This document shows, piece by piece, positions 1 to 12,600 of a DNA stretch of 20,302 bases. The DNA lies in contig JAHHTJ010000004.1 of assembly GCA_020024715.1 (NCBI GenBank), forward strand, positions 1 through 20,302, in the 5' to 3' direction. The stretch's first letter is position 1. Each line of letters opens with the position of its first letter. A program made the translations under genes and the position numbers. Under the pieces are notes generated by a model. The model was given only the letters and a program-made list of their open reading frames with translations, was not told the DNA's origin and did not search any database. This DNA is from Mycoplasmataceae bacterium. Its GTDB lineage: Bacteria > Bacillota_I > Bacilli_A > Mycoplasmatales > Mycoplasmoidaceae.

Positions 1-1
1 A

Positions 2-124
2 ACAAAGTTTTGCATCTATTCAGCAATTGATTCAGCAACTGGTACATTATTAGCTTTATATGCGAAAAGAAGGATAGTAGTCCGCTTTTTATGTAAGAAT
101 TATTTTATTATTTCTTCTTACTAA
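2..124 (+). pseudogene. Possible fragment of a DDE (rve-type) transposase, cut by an IS end
   Basis: The frame starting at base 2 is open from the window edge to TAA at 122-124 (40 codons). Its first part reads FCIYSAIDSATGTLLALYAK. This resembles the segment around the first catalytic Asp in integrase-core transposases of the IS1202-like type, where a D-x-A-T-G motif is typical; that comparison is from memory. The resemblance stops at about base 71, exactly where the 29-bp repeat at 72-100 begins, so the remaining codons are probably read-through into another element. The start lies outside the window. I infer a transposase gene interrupted by a second element. With so few residues, a chance match cannot be excluded. 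Confidence 0.3.
72..100 (+). repeat. 29-bp direct repeat, copy 1 (probable IS terminus)
   Basis: Begins GGATAGTAGTC and ends ATGTAAGAAT. It matches 542-570 in the same orientation at 25 of 29 positions; the mismatches are at 83, 84, 85 and 90. It lies about 60 bp beyond the stop codon of the minus-strand transposase fragment, where the right-hand terminal repeat of an IS256-family element would be expected. I infer it is that element's end. Confidence 0.5.
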
Positions 125-158
125 ACTGTTTTTATTCTACAATATATCTGTAAATGAT

Positions 159-551
159 TTAGAAAACTTTTTTATAAGATCATTTGCGAGATATTCGCAA
201 GCCTGCAATATTTACTAGGCTTATTAATGTTCTTTCATGCGGGAAGGAACATTTTTCTTTTACATATTTTCTCAAAGCAGAATTAAATGCTTCAGAAATG
301 TTATTAGTATATATGAACCTTCTCACTTTTTTAGGCAACTCAAAAAATGTTAATATTTCATCTAATGAATCTTCAATGATCTTAATTGCTTTTTTATCAT
401 AATTATTTTCTGATTGTTTTAATTTCACAAAAGCAATTTCTGCTTCTTTTCTTGTATCAGCTGTATAAATTTTTCTTAAATCATTTTTAAATAATTTTTT
501 CTTTCCTGATGACATGTAATTTAAAGCGTTCCTCACTTTATGGATAGTAGT
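159..551 (-). pseudogene. IS256/Mutator-family transposase, C-terminal remnant
   Basis: The C-terminal part of an IS256-family (Mutator-type, DDE) transposase, the enzyme that cuts and joins insertion-sequence ends. With UGA at 180-182 read as Trp the frame runs to TAA at 159-161, adding WSYKKVF after ISRK. Recognisable family blocks are HKVRNALNYM near the start, the DLRKIYTADTRKEAE segment, and YTNNISEAFNSALRKY followed by CSFPHE. The last block is the conserved T-N-x-x-E-x-x-N region, which I take to hold the third catalytic acidic residue. Full-length members have about 400 residues; about 125 remain here, so the two catalytic Asp residues are missing. Upstream the frame is closed by TAG at 552-554, and the 29-bp repeat at 542-570 begins where family similarity ends. 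A GTG at 534-536 is a formal start, but a working protein is very unlikely. Confidence 0.85.
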
Positions 552-570
552 CTAATTTTAATGTAAGAAT
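542..570 (+). repeat. 29-bp direct repeat, copy 2
   Basis: Second copy of the repeat at 72-100, same orientation, four mismatches. It abuts the broken upstream edge of the IS256-family transposase remnant. Terminal repeats of one intact IS should be inverted, so the direct orientation suggests a second insertion followed by deletion, or recombination between copies. I see no convincing further similarity beyond position 570. Confidence 0.5.
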
Positions 571-622
571 AGTACATGAAATTTAATCGCTACTCATACT
601 AGACTCATTTATTTTTATAAAG
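571..622. other. AT-rich spacer without recognisable gene
   Basis: Short stretch between the IS debris and the terminator. It has no open frame of note on either strand, and no tRNA or conserved motif that I can recognise. Confidence 0.5.
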
Positions 623-656
623 AAAAAAATGCAAGCAATTATGCATGCATTTTTTT
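623..656 (-). terminator. Rho-independent-type terminator of the giant gene
   Basis: A 15-bp stem (623-637 with 642-656) with one mismatch and an ATTA loop at 638-641. The arms are AAAAAAATGCAAGCA and TGCATGCATTTTTTT. On the minus strand it begins 15 bases after the TAA at 672-674 and ends in a run of seven T, then CTTT. The A/T-rich arms also give a T run in the other direction, so it could act on both strands. Confidence 0.8.
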
Positions 657-671
657 ATAAATTATTAATTA

Positions 672-3600
672 TTATTTTTCTCAATTTACATTAAATGTAA
701 CAGAACTTCATTCACCGTTTGAAGAATATGGAAACTCAGCATTTTGTGTAACTAAATAGAATGGTAAATTAATTTGATATCCTAATTGATTAGATGAAAC
801 AGCTCATCATTTAGCGCTTAATCCATAGGTTGTAATAAGTGTTTGTGGTTCAATAGCTCTATTACCACCATAATAATCAAAGAAATAAGGAGTATTTGGT
901 CCAATGTTATTATTACTTGGCGCACTAGCACTTAATATGTTATTAATTGTTCAACCTGGATTACTTACTAGTTGATTTCATGTTTTTCCATCATAAGCAT
1001 TATATGCAGGTTTAACTTTTGTAGCAAATTGATTCAAAATTGTATCAAATACATTTCAAACGTAACTTCCAACTCAACCAGTATTATGATTTAATAAAGA
1101 ATCTCAACTGTAATTTGTGGTAAATTGTTGAGGTGAATAATAAACACTATAAGCAGTAATACTTGAAGGAACAGTTATTTGAAGTTTACTTTGATTTAAA
1201 CCAATTTGGTAAGCGTGTGCTACTGCATAAGCAGACATTCATCCACCAACAATTATTCCTAAATATGAAATGCCAGTTTGTTGTGATGTACCTCCTGGCA
1301 TACTTGCTCCAGGAAGAAGCATAGTAACTAGTAATTGACCTTTTTGAGGAGTATAGTAACTTAGTGAAGAATTAGAGATTGAATCAAACCAACCACCAAT
1401 TAAACCTCATGAATATTGAATTGGAGGAGGTGCTACTTGATTATTAACGGTTGTGTTTATTGTTAATTGAGATGGTTGGAAGAATTGAATAAATGAATTT
1501 GAATCTGTGCTTGGATCAGTCATTTGTTTATATTTTTCATTCAATTGAACTTGAAGAGAACTTTGAATATAACCTTGAAGGGTTTGTAAATTAACTGCAG
1601 GATTGTATTGTGAATTAGATGTAATATTAGAATTACCTGAAATAGGATTATTTGGATTATATTTACCTCCATTAAATGCATATCATGGTGTATATCATTG
1701 ATATGGTGTTCCATAAACATTTGCTTGAATTTTATTTTGATAAATATAGTTACCTATTAAACCATTAAGTGCTTGTTGTGATTTAAAACCTTTAACATAA
1801 ATATTAATAGGGGAAGTTGTAGCAATACCTGGTAAATCATTATTTTGATATACCACATCAAATGTACCTGTAGCAGTTGTTTGAGTATTTGATATGGATG
1901 ATGATGGTACTTGTGGGAAAGATCAATAATTATTTGTAATTCCATTATTTGTAATAGGAGTATTTGGTTTATTTCATAGTGAATTACTAATCATAGTTTG
2001 AATTGTTGTTTCATATTGGTTTGCAGCTCAGTAAGGTAAATATTGATAGATGTAGTTTTTATTATAATCAGGTAAATTTTTAATATCAGCAGGTGTATCT
2101 GTTAAAGAACTACCTGTTACATTTTGAACAATATAATTTCATACATCATTAATAGTATAAAAACCAGTAATGTTTAATTTTACACCAGTTCCATATTGAC
2201 CAACTAAACCACCATTATAGTTAATTGTAGCAATAGCAGAACTTGAACTCTTTGTATTGTTTGAGTTAGCAGAATAATTGTTGATTGAAACATTTGAAGA
2301 ACTAAATGCACCTTTAACACTTAATAATGGATAAGTATTGGTATTGGTTTGAGTATTAACAGTACTACCTATTCAACTAATAAATCGTTTTGTAAAATCG
2401 GTTATATAGTAAGTACCAGGATTATTTGGATTTTCTTGTTTTAAAACTGTACCAACTAATAGAGTTGAATAAGTTGAATCTAAATGATAAGTATTTACTA
2501 ATGTATTAATGGTTACATTGTTATATTTAGAATTTTGGAAAATGTTATTTAAAATTGTTTGAATATAACCAGATTGAGTTTGTGAACTAGTTAAAGAAAT
2601 ATTATTTGATGCAGGAATTGTATAGTTTTTAGAATTATTTAAATTAATAGAAATATTATTAAAACTTAAAGTAGGTACTCCATTAATATTATTAAATTGA
2701 TAAATAGGATTTAATGTAAATTTACTATTTAAGCTCATTAATTGCTTAATAGCTGAATTTTGTTGTAATGAATTAATGATATTGTTTGTTAAAAGAGTTT
2801 GATATGAAGTATTACTATGAATTTGATTTGCTGTTAGTCAACCAATATTACTACTATTAATAGTTTCATTCATATTAAATGTTGGAGCATTTGGATTATA
2901 AGGATTAGTTCCTAACAAATTAGTTACTTCATTTGCATAACCTTGTAGTGTTCAGAAACCATTTACAGTTATAGTAATTGGTTGTCCAGCATAATTTGCT
3001 TTATATATAACACCAGCAGTAGGAGTTGTTCATTTTCCATTAGAAAATTGAGCAGTTGTTTGTTGTTGACAAGTAATGTTAGTTAATAAAGAAGGATTAT
3101 AATTAGGAACTTTTAATGTATTTGTTGCATACCATGATATTAATCCTGGAATTACACCTCCATTACCTACTCAATAATTATTAGCATATGAATTAAATGC
3201 ACTATTAATACCATTACCATTGTATGCATATTGATTGATAATGTAATATTGATTATTTGCATAAGTATTATTTTTTGCAATATCAATTATTGCATTGTTT
3301 AATAATTTTGCAGTTTTATGTTGTTGATTTTCAAAACCAGTTACAGTTATTTTAATTTGAGTTTTAGCAATTGTTAATTTAACGGTTGCTTGTGTACCAT
3401 CAGAATTAAATGAAGGAGTAGATAAAGATGAATTATTAACTACACTTTGTCAATAATTTAATAAACCATTCTTTAGTAAATCTTCTTTTGTAATTTTTGT
3501 TCCTATTCAATGTATCAATGCAGAATTAAATTGATTTTGTAATTCAGAAGTTGAGTTATATTGTAAGTTATTGAAAGGATTTGGTGATTGATTACTTAAT

Positions 3601-6600
3601 TGAGAAATGTTTACAGTTTGATTTTTTAGAATAGAAGATAAAGCATCACCAATTTGTTGATTTTGTGTGCTTGCAGCATTTGCAGGTCAAGTAACAGCAC
3701 ATCAATTACTACCGTTAGTTCAATTTATAGGTGGGTTTTGGTTATTTTTATAGAATGGTAAATATGTTATACCAACATTTCCAGCAAAACCAGTGGAATC
3801 GAAGAATCTGAATTGAAGTGATAAACCTGGGTTTTGACTTATAAAACTACTATAATCTGAATTCTTTAATACATTATTAAATACATAGCTTGAAAAATCA
3901 TTATAGCATTGTTTTGCTCATGGATATTGAGATTCTGAAACATTATTTCAGTTAGTGAAAGTATTTGATAAATGACTTGTTAAAGTTGCTGCAGAACTAT
4001 TTGCACTAGCTAAAGTTTCTAAGAATTGTGTATATGTAATATTAGATAATGGAGTGTTATTAGGTAATGTCATATACATACCAATTGGACTATACAGTTG
4101 TGATTCGAAAGAACTGAATGTTTGGAAATTAGTTAAATTAATAGTTAATGGTTGACCATCATAAGTTGCATTATAAGTTAATGTTGAAACATTATAATTA
4201 TCATTTAAAGATGTAGTTAATTTTGTAATTTGTAACAATGAAGAATCAAATGTAGGAATGTTAGAAATATTATTAACTGAAGGAACAGCTGCTGTTGTAA
4301 TTCAATTAAAGTTTTTTTGGTTAGATGGATTTTGATTATTTTTACCAAAAATATAACCTATAGCATTATTTAATTGTGCATAAGACATATAACTCATATT
4401 GATGTTAATGGTTCCACTATTTTGAATAGACTTATAAGTATTTTTATTTGTTGTAGCAACTGAATTTAAACCGGTAACATTGAAGGTATTATTTTGATTT
4501 AATGATACTGGATTATTAGTAATATTTGAAGCAGTATTTAATGTTACTAATGCAGTCATATTGTTTGAAGATCTAACTGTAGTATAAGTTGTATTGATGT
4601 TACTAGATGGAATAAATTTATATAAGTAGAAAATAGGATTAGATTCAATGAAACTAGTATTTGATACTGTAGCATTAACATAATTTGCTACCATTTCATT
4701 AAAGTTTGAAACATATGAATTATATTTTGTAAATTGATTTTGATACTTATCATAGAATGGTAAGTTTTGAAATTGTGCATAGGTTGTAGCAGTTGAATAA
4801 TTACCATTATCTAATTGACTTAAAGCAAATGAATTATTATTAATTGCATTAGTAATACCAGAAGCAATTAAAGTTTTTTGAGAATTATTAGTTGCTCAAT
4901 TTGTAATAGTAATTTTTGCTGGTGTTCTATAAACACTTTGATAAACATTATTAGTTTTAAAATTGATATTTGAACCAACAGTTCAAACAAGGTTATTACC
5001 AGATACTTGATAACTTCCAGTTACTTGAATGTTTGGATTATCTTGTAGAATATTTTTTACTATTGAGTTTTCGTTTAAATAACTATTAATAGTATTGTTT
5101 AATACTGTTAAAGGAGCTTCATTATTTTGTCCTGGTATTTTAATATTGGAATTATATTGTGAAGCTTGTAAGAAATTTAATGAATTTGGAACTTCCATTA
5201 TACCAGCACCAGCTGCACCTTTGTTATTATTATTAACAGCTTGTCATACTGCATTTGCTAAGCCTTGGAATGTGTAAAAACCATTAACAGTTGCATCAGC
5301 AGTTGCAGTACCATAACTAATATTAAATGTAATTGAACCAGTTTGAGTATTTGCGTTTATATTTGAAGTTTTAACACCAGTAATATTTAATAAAGAAGAA
5401 TCAAAGTTAGGGAATTCTGCTGTAAATTGTGAAGTTAATTGACTGGTAATAATATTTCAGATACGACTAGACTTAGTAGTTCCTATTCAAGGAGCAATAC
5501 CAAAGTTATTGAATTGAGGATTATAACCAGCATTATTAGTACTATTAATATTTTGTCCTCTGGCCATAATATAGTATTGGTATTGAGCTGCTTTATATTG
5601 AAGGTTAGCAATGGCATTAGCAATATTTTGATCAACTTGTTGAGTAGAAGCGAAACCAGTTAAATTTAATGTAATTTGTTGTCATGCTGGACCTTGATGA
5701 TTACCATTGACGATGATATTAGCAGTAATTTCTGATTGATTTTTTGGATTTGCAAAATAATTATATGTAATTAGACCGCTTATGTTATGAGTTATAACAT
5801 TTTGAATTTGTTGATTTTTAACAAACATTGTATTCAAAATATTGCTCAATACATTAGTGTAATTAGAATTGCCTAAAATTTGAGAAACACTAGTTGAACT
5901 ATTGATTAATTTATTATAATCTTGAGAACTAGAAAATTTACTCATCGCAATGTTTCAAATTGAACCAGTTAATTGTCCATAACTTTGTAATTGTTTATTA
6001 ATCAAGTCTTTTAGATAAGTATAAGTTAAGAAATTAGTTACTTTAATTGAAACATTTGAAGCATAACCAAAGTTTGCTGTATAAGTGATATCTGCAGTAT
6101 TGCTTGTATCACCTTTTGATCCTGGTCATAATATATTTGAAGGACCAGAATTGTAATTAGTTAATCCAGTAATTAAACTTCAGAATGGATTATTATTTGT
6201 AGGAATTTGTTTAATTTGTTCAGATACATATTGTTGTAATAATGTAGGAATAACACCAAGGTTACCATTATTACCATTATTAGTAGCTGTTGTTGAGGCT
6301 AATCAGTATGAAGAAGTAGTCATAGTATATTGACCAGAATTATTTAACAATAAATATTTATTATTAGATAAATTACCAGTTAAATTTTGCAAATCAAGAC
6401 TTAACACGTTGTTTTGAGTAACTTGAGCTCAAATTATTGGGTTTTGATTAAATGAATTGAAGTTATTTGTAGTGATAGAAACATTATTTTGTCCTGTAGA
6501 AGAAACTCCGTAATACATGGATGTAAAAGTAGAAGTATTAGTATTAGGTTTAACAGATGAACTCATATTTGTACTATGTAAATTTGATGCATTAAAGAAT

Positions 6601-9600
6601 TGTAATACAGGATATTGATTAATTAATGCTTGTGTAATTAAAGTGTTTTTATTTTGTACTATGTAATCGTAAACATCATTGTTAAGATACTTTTGAAAAT
6701 ATTGGTTTATTGCAGTAGAAGGAGAAACTGCATTAAAGTTAGTCTTTCAAATATTCAATTCACTTGCACTTAATGTTAATTTACTTAATGCATTTGCAAT
6801 AGCTGTATTTTGACTTTGACTAGTTACTCAATTTGTAATAGTAATTTTTGCTGGTGTTCTATAAACACTTTGATAAACATTATTAGTTTTAAAATTGATA
6901 TTTGAACCAACAGTTCAAACAAGGTTATTACCAGATACTTGATAACTTCCAGTTACTTGAATGTTTGGATTATCTTGTAGAATATTTTTTACTATTGAGT
7001 TTTCGTTTAAATAACTATTAATAGTATTGTTTAATACTGTTAAAGGAGCTTCATTATTTTGTCCTGGTATTTTAATATTGGAATTATATTGTGAAGCTTG
7101 TAAGAAATTTAATGAATTTGGAACTTCCATTATACCAGCACCAGCTGCACCTTTGTTATTATTATTAACAGCTTGTCATACTGCATTTGCTAAGCCTTGG
7201 AATGTGTAAAAACCATTAACAGTTGCATCAGCAGTTGCAGTACCATAACTAATATTAAATGTAATTGAACCAGTTTGAGTATTTGCGTTTATATTTGAAG
7301 TTTTAACACCAGTAATATTTAATAAAGAAGAATCAAAGTTAGGGAATTCTGCTGTAAATTGTGAAGTTAATTGACTGGTAATAATATTTCAGATACGACT
7401 AGACTTAGTAGTTCCTATTCAAGGAGCAATACCAAAGTTATTGAATTGAGGATTATAACCAGCATTATTAGTACTATTAATATTTTGTCCTCTGGCCATA
7501 ATATAGTATTGGTATTGAGCTGCTTTATATTGAAGGTTAGCAATGGCATTAGCAATTGTTTGTTCAATAGTAGTGTTTGATGCAAAACCACTTAAGTTTA
7601 ATGTAATTAGTTGTCATGAAGGGCCTTGATTTTGACCGCTAACCATAATCTTAGCTGTGATTTCAGATTGATTTGCTGAATTTGCAGAATAAGTATAAGT
7701 AATTAATCCGCTTGAGCCATTTTTATTTATGATGTTTTGTATTTCAGAATTATTAGTAAACATAGAATTTAAAGCATCTTGCAAAATGTTCTTATAACTA
7801 GTACTGTTTAATATTTCAGATACACTTGTTTTATTATTAACGATACTTTGATAGCCTGAAATAGATGAAAATTTATTCATAGGAATTGTTCAAATAGAAT
7901 TACTTAAAGTTCCATAATTTGCTAACTGTGCTGAAATTAATTGTTGTAAAGAAGTATAAGTTAAGAAATTAGATACTTTAATGGATAAAGAAGAAGTTCC
8001 AAATAAAGCTGGATAAGTAATAGATGCAGTACTTATTTTATTATAAGTTGATCCTTGTCAATTAATACTTGATTGAGCTGCTTGATTAATAATAATACCT
8101 GAAATTAAACTTCAAAATGGGTTTCCGCTACTAGATATGTTGTTTATTTGTTCTGTTACATATTGTTGTAATAATACTGAAATAACACCTGTAGTTGAAG
8201 CTATTCAATATGAATCTGTACACATAGTGGTTCAATAGGAATTATTTAATAATAAATACTTATTATTAGATAAATTACCAGTTAAATTTTGTAAATCAAG
8301 AGTAAAGAGATTATTTTTAGTAACTTGAGTTAAAATTATACTATTTTGATTAGCTACACTAAAACCAATTGTATTAACTGTAAAATTACTTTGTCCTGTA
8401 GAAGTAGTTCCATAATACATAGTTGTAGATGTAGATGTATTGGATTTAACAGAAGAATTTATGTTTTTATTACTTAAATACTTTGGATTAAAGTAATTTA
8501 ACACAGGATATTTATTAATTAATTGTGGTGTGATTAAAGTATTTTTATTTTGTACTATGTAATTATAAACATCATTATTAAAGTAAGGTGCAAAATATTT
8601 ATCAACTGCTGTTGAAGCAGTAATTACATTAAAGTAAGTATTTTCAATATTTAATTCAGTTGCACTAATTGTTAATGAAGATAAAGCTTTAGCAATTGCT
8701 TTATTTTGTGAAGAAGTTGTAGCTCATCCACTAGTTTTAAAATCTTTAGCACCACCTGATATAGCATGATCATTTGCAGAAATAAGATTTTCTTCCTGAT
8801 TATTAATCATTTCATTAATTACAAAATTATTAATAACTTCATTCTTATTATTATCATTTAAAGTATTTATTGATAGCATTAAATTTGAATTTGCTTTTAA
8901 TATATCTTTTAAACTTGATGATGTAGAATTAGTGATAATTAATTGTTTTAAAGCATTAGTATATGTATTTATGTATGTGGTTGCATTAGTATCTTTTTTA
9001 TTATTTATTGCTTCAATAAATTGTGAACTTGTCATGAAGTTAAATGAACTATATTGACTTGATGAAATACTAATTGGACTTGTAATACTTAAATTATTAA
9101 TTGCATTAACAATAGCAATAACATCAATTAAATTAGTGATGTTAATTTTGAATTGATTCTTAGTTGAATCACTACCATAATAAGCATTGATAACAAGTGT
9201 TGATGGATTTTGAATAATATTATTTGTATTAATTGAAGTAATATGAATGTTTGATTCACTAAAACTTGGATAAGTAGCTTTTAAGAAACTTGATAAAGTT
9301 TCATTATTACTATAACTAGAATTTAATAATGTATTAATAATTCATGATTTAACACTTGATGTTGTTTGTGTATTATTAAAAGTATTTGCAAATGTTGATG
9401 CTAAATCATATTGATAATCAGATTGAGAAACAGAAACATTTTTATTATTTAATGTATCAGCTATATTAGTACTAATACTTGTTGAATTACTTCAACCAGT
9501 TACCATAAAGTTAATATTTGATCATGTTCCAGTATATGCTGTACCTGTAGTTAATCCTAATTGAACACTAACATTAGAATCAGATGATGAATATATGTAA

Positions 9601-12600
9601 TTAAAAGAACTATTAGAATTATTTGATGTTTTATTTGTTTGTAAAATTGCTTGAATTGTTGGATTTGATGTTAAAACATAATTCAAAATATTACTTAAAT
9701 ATGCATGATATGAATCATTTGCAACAAAGAAGGAATTAGACATATTATTTAATTTTGAAACATCATTAGATAATGAAGGTATTGTTTTATAAGTTTGATA
9801 ATTAATTTGATTATTAGTTTTTTGTAACTCTTGATTTATTAAATAAGCTAAATAATGATATGTTGCAAATCCAGAAACAGCTAAATGAATAGTTGCATTA
9901 TCAGTATAACCATATGTATAATCAATGCTTGCAGTTCCATCACTAGCTAATTGTCATTGATTATTATTAGATACAACAATTTTATTTGATGTATATGTTG
10001 ATGCTGGATTTAATAAACTTGCATCTTTAAATAAACTTCAAAATGGATTAATTTGATATACAGCTGAAGTTTGTTTACTTGCTACATAACTTTCTAATAA
10101 TGTTGGAATTGCACCTTTATAATTTGTACCATTACTATTTCCACCAACTCATCAAGGATCTGAAGTCATTGTTGTAGGTAATTGGTTGTTAATTAATGTA
10201 TTTCTAGCACTAGCATATGTTCCTAAAGTTAAATTTTTATTTTGTAAATCTAAAGCAAGAGTATTTGTATTATTAGTGATTTGACTAATAATGGTTTTTG
10301 CATTATTACTAGAACCAAAATTATAAACTTTAATATTTACTAGATTATTAGCGTATGTTAAATAAACTGTTGCATCAGTATTATTATTAGCGATACTTGA
10401 TGAATTAGATAAATTTAAATCATTAGAATTAATATATTTTAATATAGGATAATCTTTAAGAATTTGACTATTAAAATTATTATTAATTTGACTTTGAATA
10501 TTTTTTAATGTTGCATTATTTAAAAATGATTTAAATGCATTATCAACCGCAGTAGTATTAGTAATTTCATTAAAGGTCACATTATTTGCATTTGTATTTG
10601 CATAAACATTTAAAGTATTAGCATTTATTCCATTACTTAATGCTTCAGTTAAACTATTAGCAATTTCTTTTTCTTGTTGTTGTTTTGTTAATCAATTATT
10701 AACTACTCAATATTTACTTGTATTTTTTCATGTTGAATAAGTTGCATATGCATTAGCATCAACAATTGATTGATGATCTGCAAAAAATTGTGGACTTAGT
10801 GTAATTTGGTTGCTAGAAGCATCAAAAGCAATTAAATACCCAATTGCTAAATTATTTGTATTCATGATTTGCTTAATAGCTTTTCCAATAGGATTATTTT
10901 CATTAAATGCAATTTGATTTAAATAATTAGCTAAATTAACATAAGTAGATTGATTATTAGAATTAGAAATAATAGCAGAACCATTAATATCAGTGGTAAT
11001 TGTATTTTCAAAATTATTTAAAGTCATGTAATTTAAACTATTAATATCTTGAACATTAATACCATTTTCATTATTTAAAGTTCATTGTGTAATTTCATTT
11101 ATTAATTTTTGTACATTAAATAAGTTTTGAACATTATTTGTTTCAGAACTAGTTGTATATGTATCTTGTTTATATGTGAAACTAAAAGGAACTTGATCAA
11201 TTGAATTAGAAGATGAGGAATTTAAAGTAATAGTTAAGTTACTTGAACTATAAATATTAACTCCATTTAAATAAGTAAATTGTTTATTAATCTGATTTAT
11301 TTGTTCTAAAATTCATGCCTTATTTTTAGCTAGATTTTGTGTATTAGTAAATGTTGACGAAAATTGATATTGATTTGTAGAATTTGTAGAAATAGTAAGT
11401 TGTTTAATAGCATTAACAATCTTTTTAGCTTGTTCTTCTGGTGTACTAAAATTATAAACCTTTAAGTTAACTGGTGTATTCTTAATGTCATTTTGATTTG
11501 CAATGTTAAATTGTGTTGTACCATCATCAAAATACAAATTAGAAGTGATTTGACTAGTGGTATTACTGGTAGCAGGAGATCAATTACTAAATTTTAAACT
11601 AGAAAGATTATTATTTTTTAATAATTGATTAATTGTAATACTTATATTGTTAATAGTGATACTTTGATTATTAATTTGACTTAATAATCATGTTTCTAAT
11701 GGTAAAAGTAATGCGGTTTGATTATCATAAATTTGACTAGCAGTGTAATTAGCTAATTTATTATTCACTTGATTAATAGGATCGGTTGCTAATAAAACAG
11801 TTGCTAAATTACTACTAGAATTTTGAGTATTGTTATTTGTTAAGCCAGTTTGAATATCAATATCTAATTTTGCATCCTTTGCAATTAAATGACTAATAGT
11901 AGTATTATCTATTCAACTAGTAATAGTATAAGAATTTAATGATAATGATGATGTATTAGCATATACAAAGGTTGGAGTTAATGTAATGGTACTATTTGTT
12001 ACAGCACTAACATTATATGAAATTTGATTAATATTATTTTCATTTAATAATTTTTTGATAGTGATATTACTTAAATTATTTATTTGATATGCTTCTACAT
12101 AAGTATTAATCATTTCTGATAATAATTTTAAGTTATCAGGATTACTTGTTTTATCAGTAGTAAATCCTAAAGTAGATAAGGTTTTACCATCTAAAAAAGA
12201 TTGATATTGACTTTGTAAATAATATGATGAAACTAATTGTTGATAAGTTAAAGTTTTAGCATTGTAAGCATCTTGTATATATGTTTTCAAATTATTTACA
12301 CTTAAAAAACCATTAACAGTGATGTTTATTGGTGAACCTTGATAATTACCAGTTAAAGTAATTTGCGCTAAATCATTATTATTAATACATTTAGTTGTTA
12401 ATGCATTAATTTGACTAGTAGATAAAGCATTAATAATCAAATCACTAGATACATAGTTTGTACCTAAGATATTTTTAAAATAATTTTGTAAATAGGTTTG
12501 AACATTTGTAGTAAATTGATTATTAGATAAACCAACAGCAATAAATGGTAAATATTGTGAAAATCCAGATACAGTTATAGGTTTTGTAGATGAACTAGCA

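Noticed and set aside
184..402. Plus-strand ORF opposite the transposase remnant
   Set aside because: Antisense shadow of the recognisable IS256-family sequence; its translation shows no family features.
1757..1945. 62-residue minus-strand ORF
   Set aside because: It is in a different frame from the giant gene and wholly inside it; a His/Leu-rich low-complexity shadow.
5095..5663. Plus-strand ORFs at 5095-5277 and 5439-5663, with duplicates at 7027-7209 and 7371-7580
   Set aside because: They lie antisense within the giant gene, have no ribosome binding site, and occur twice only because the 730-bp block does.
4895..10691. CRISPR array or intergenic satellite
   Set aside because: The repeats are hundreds of bases long, coding, in frame and diverged in the way of protein modules, with no short regular repeat-spacer pattern.
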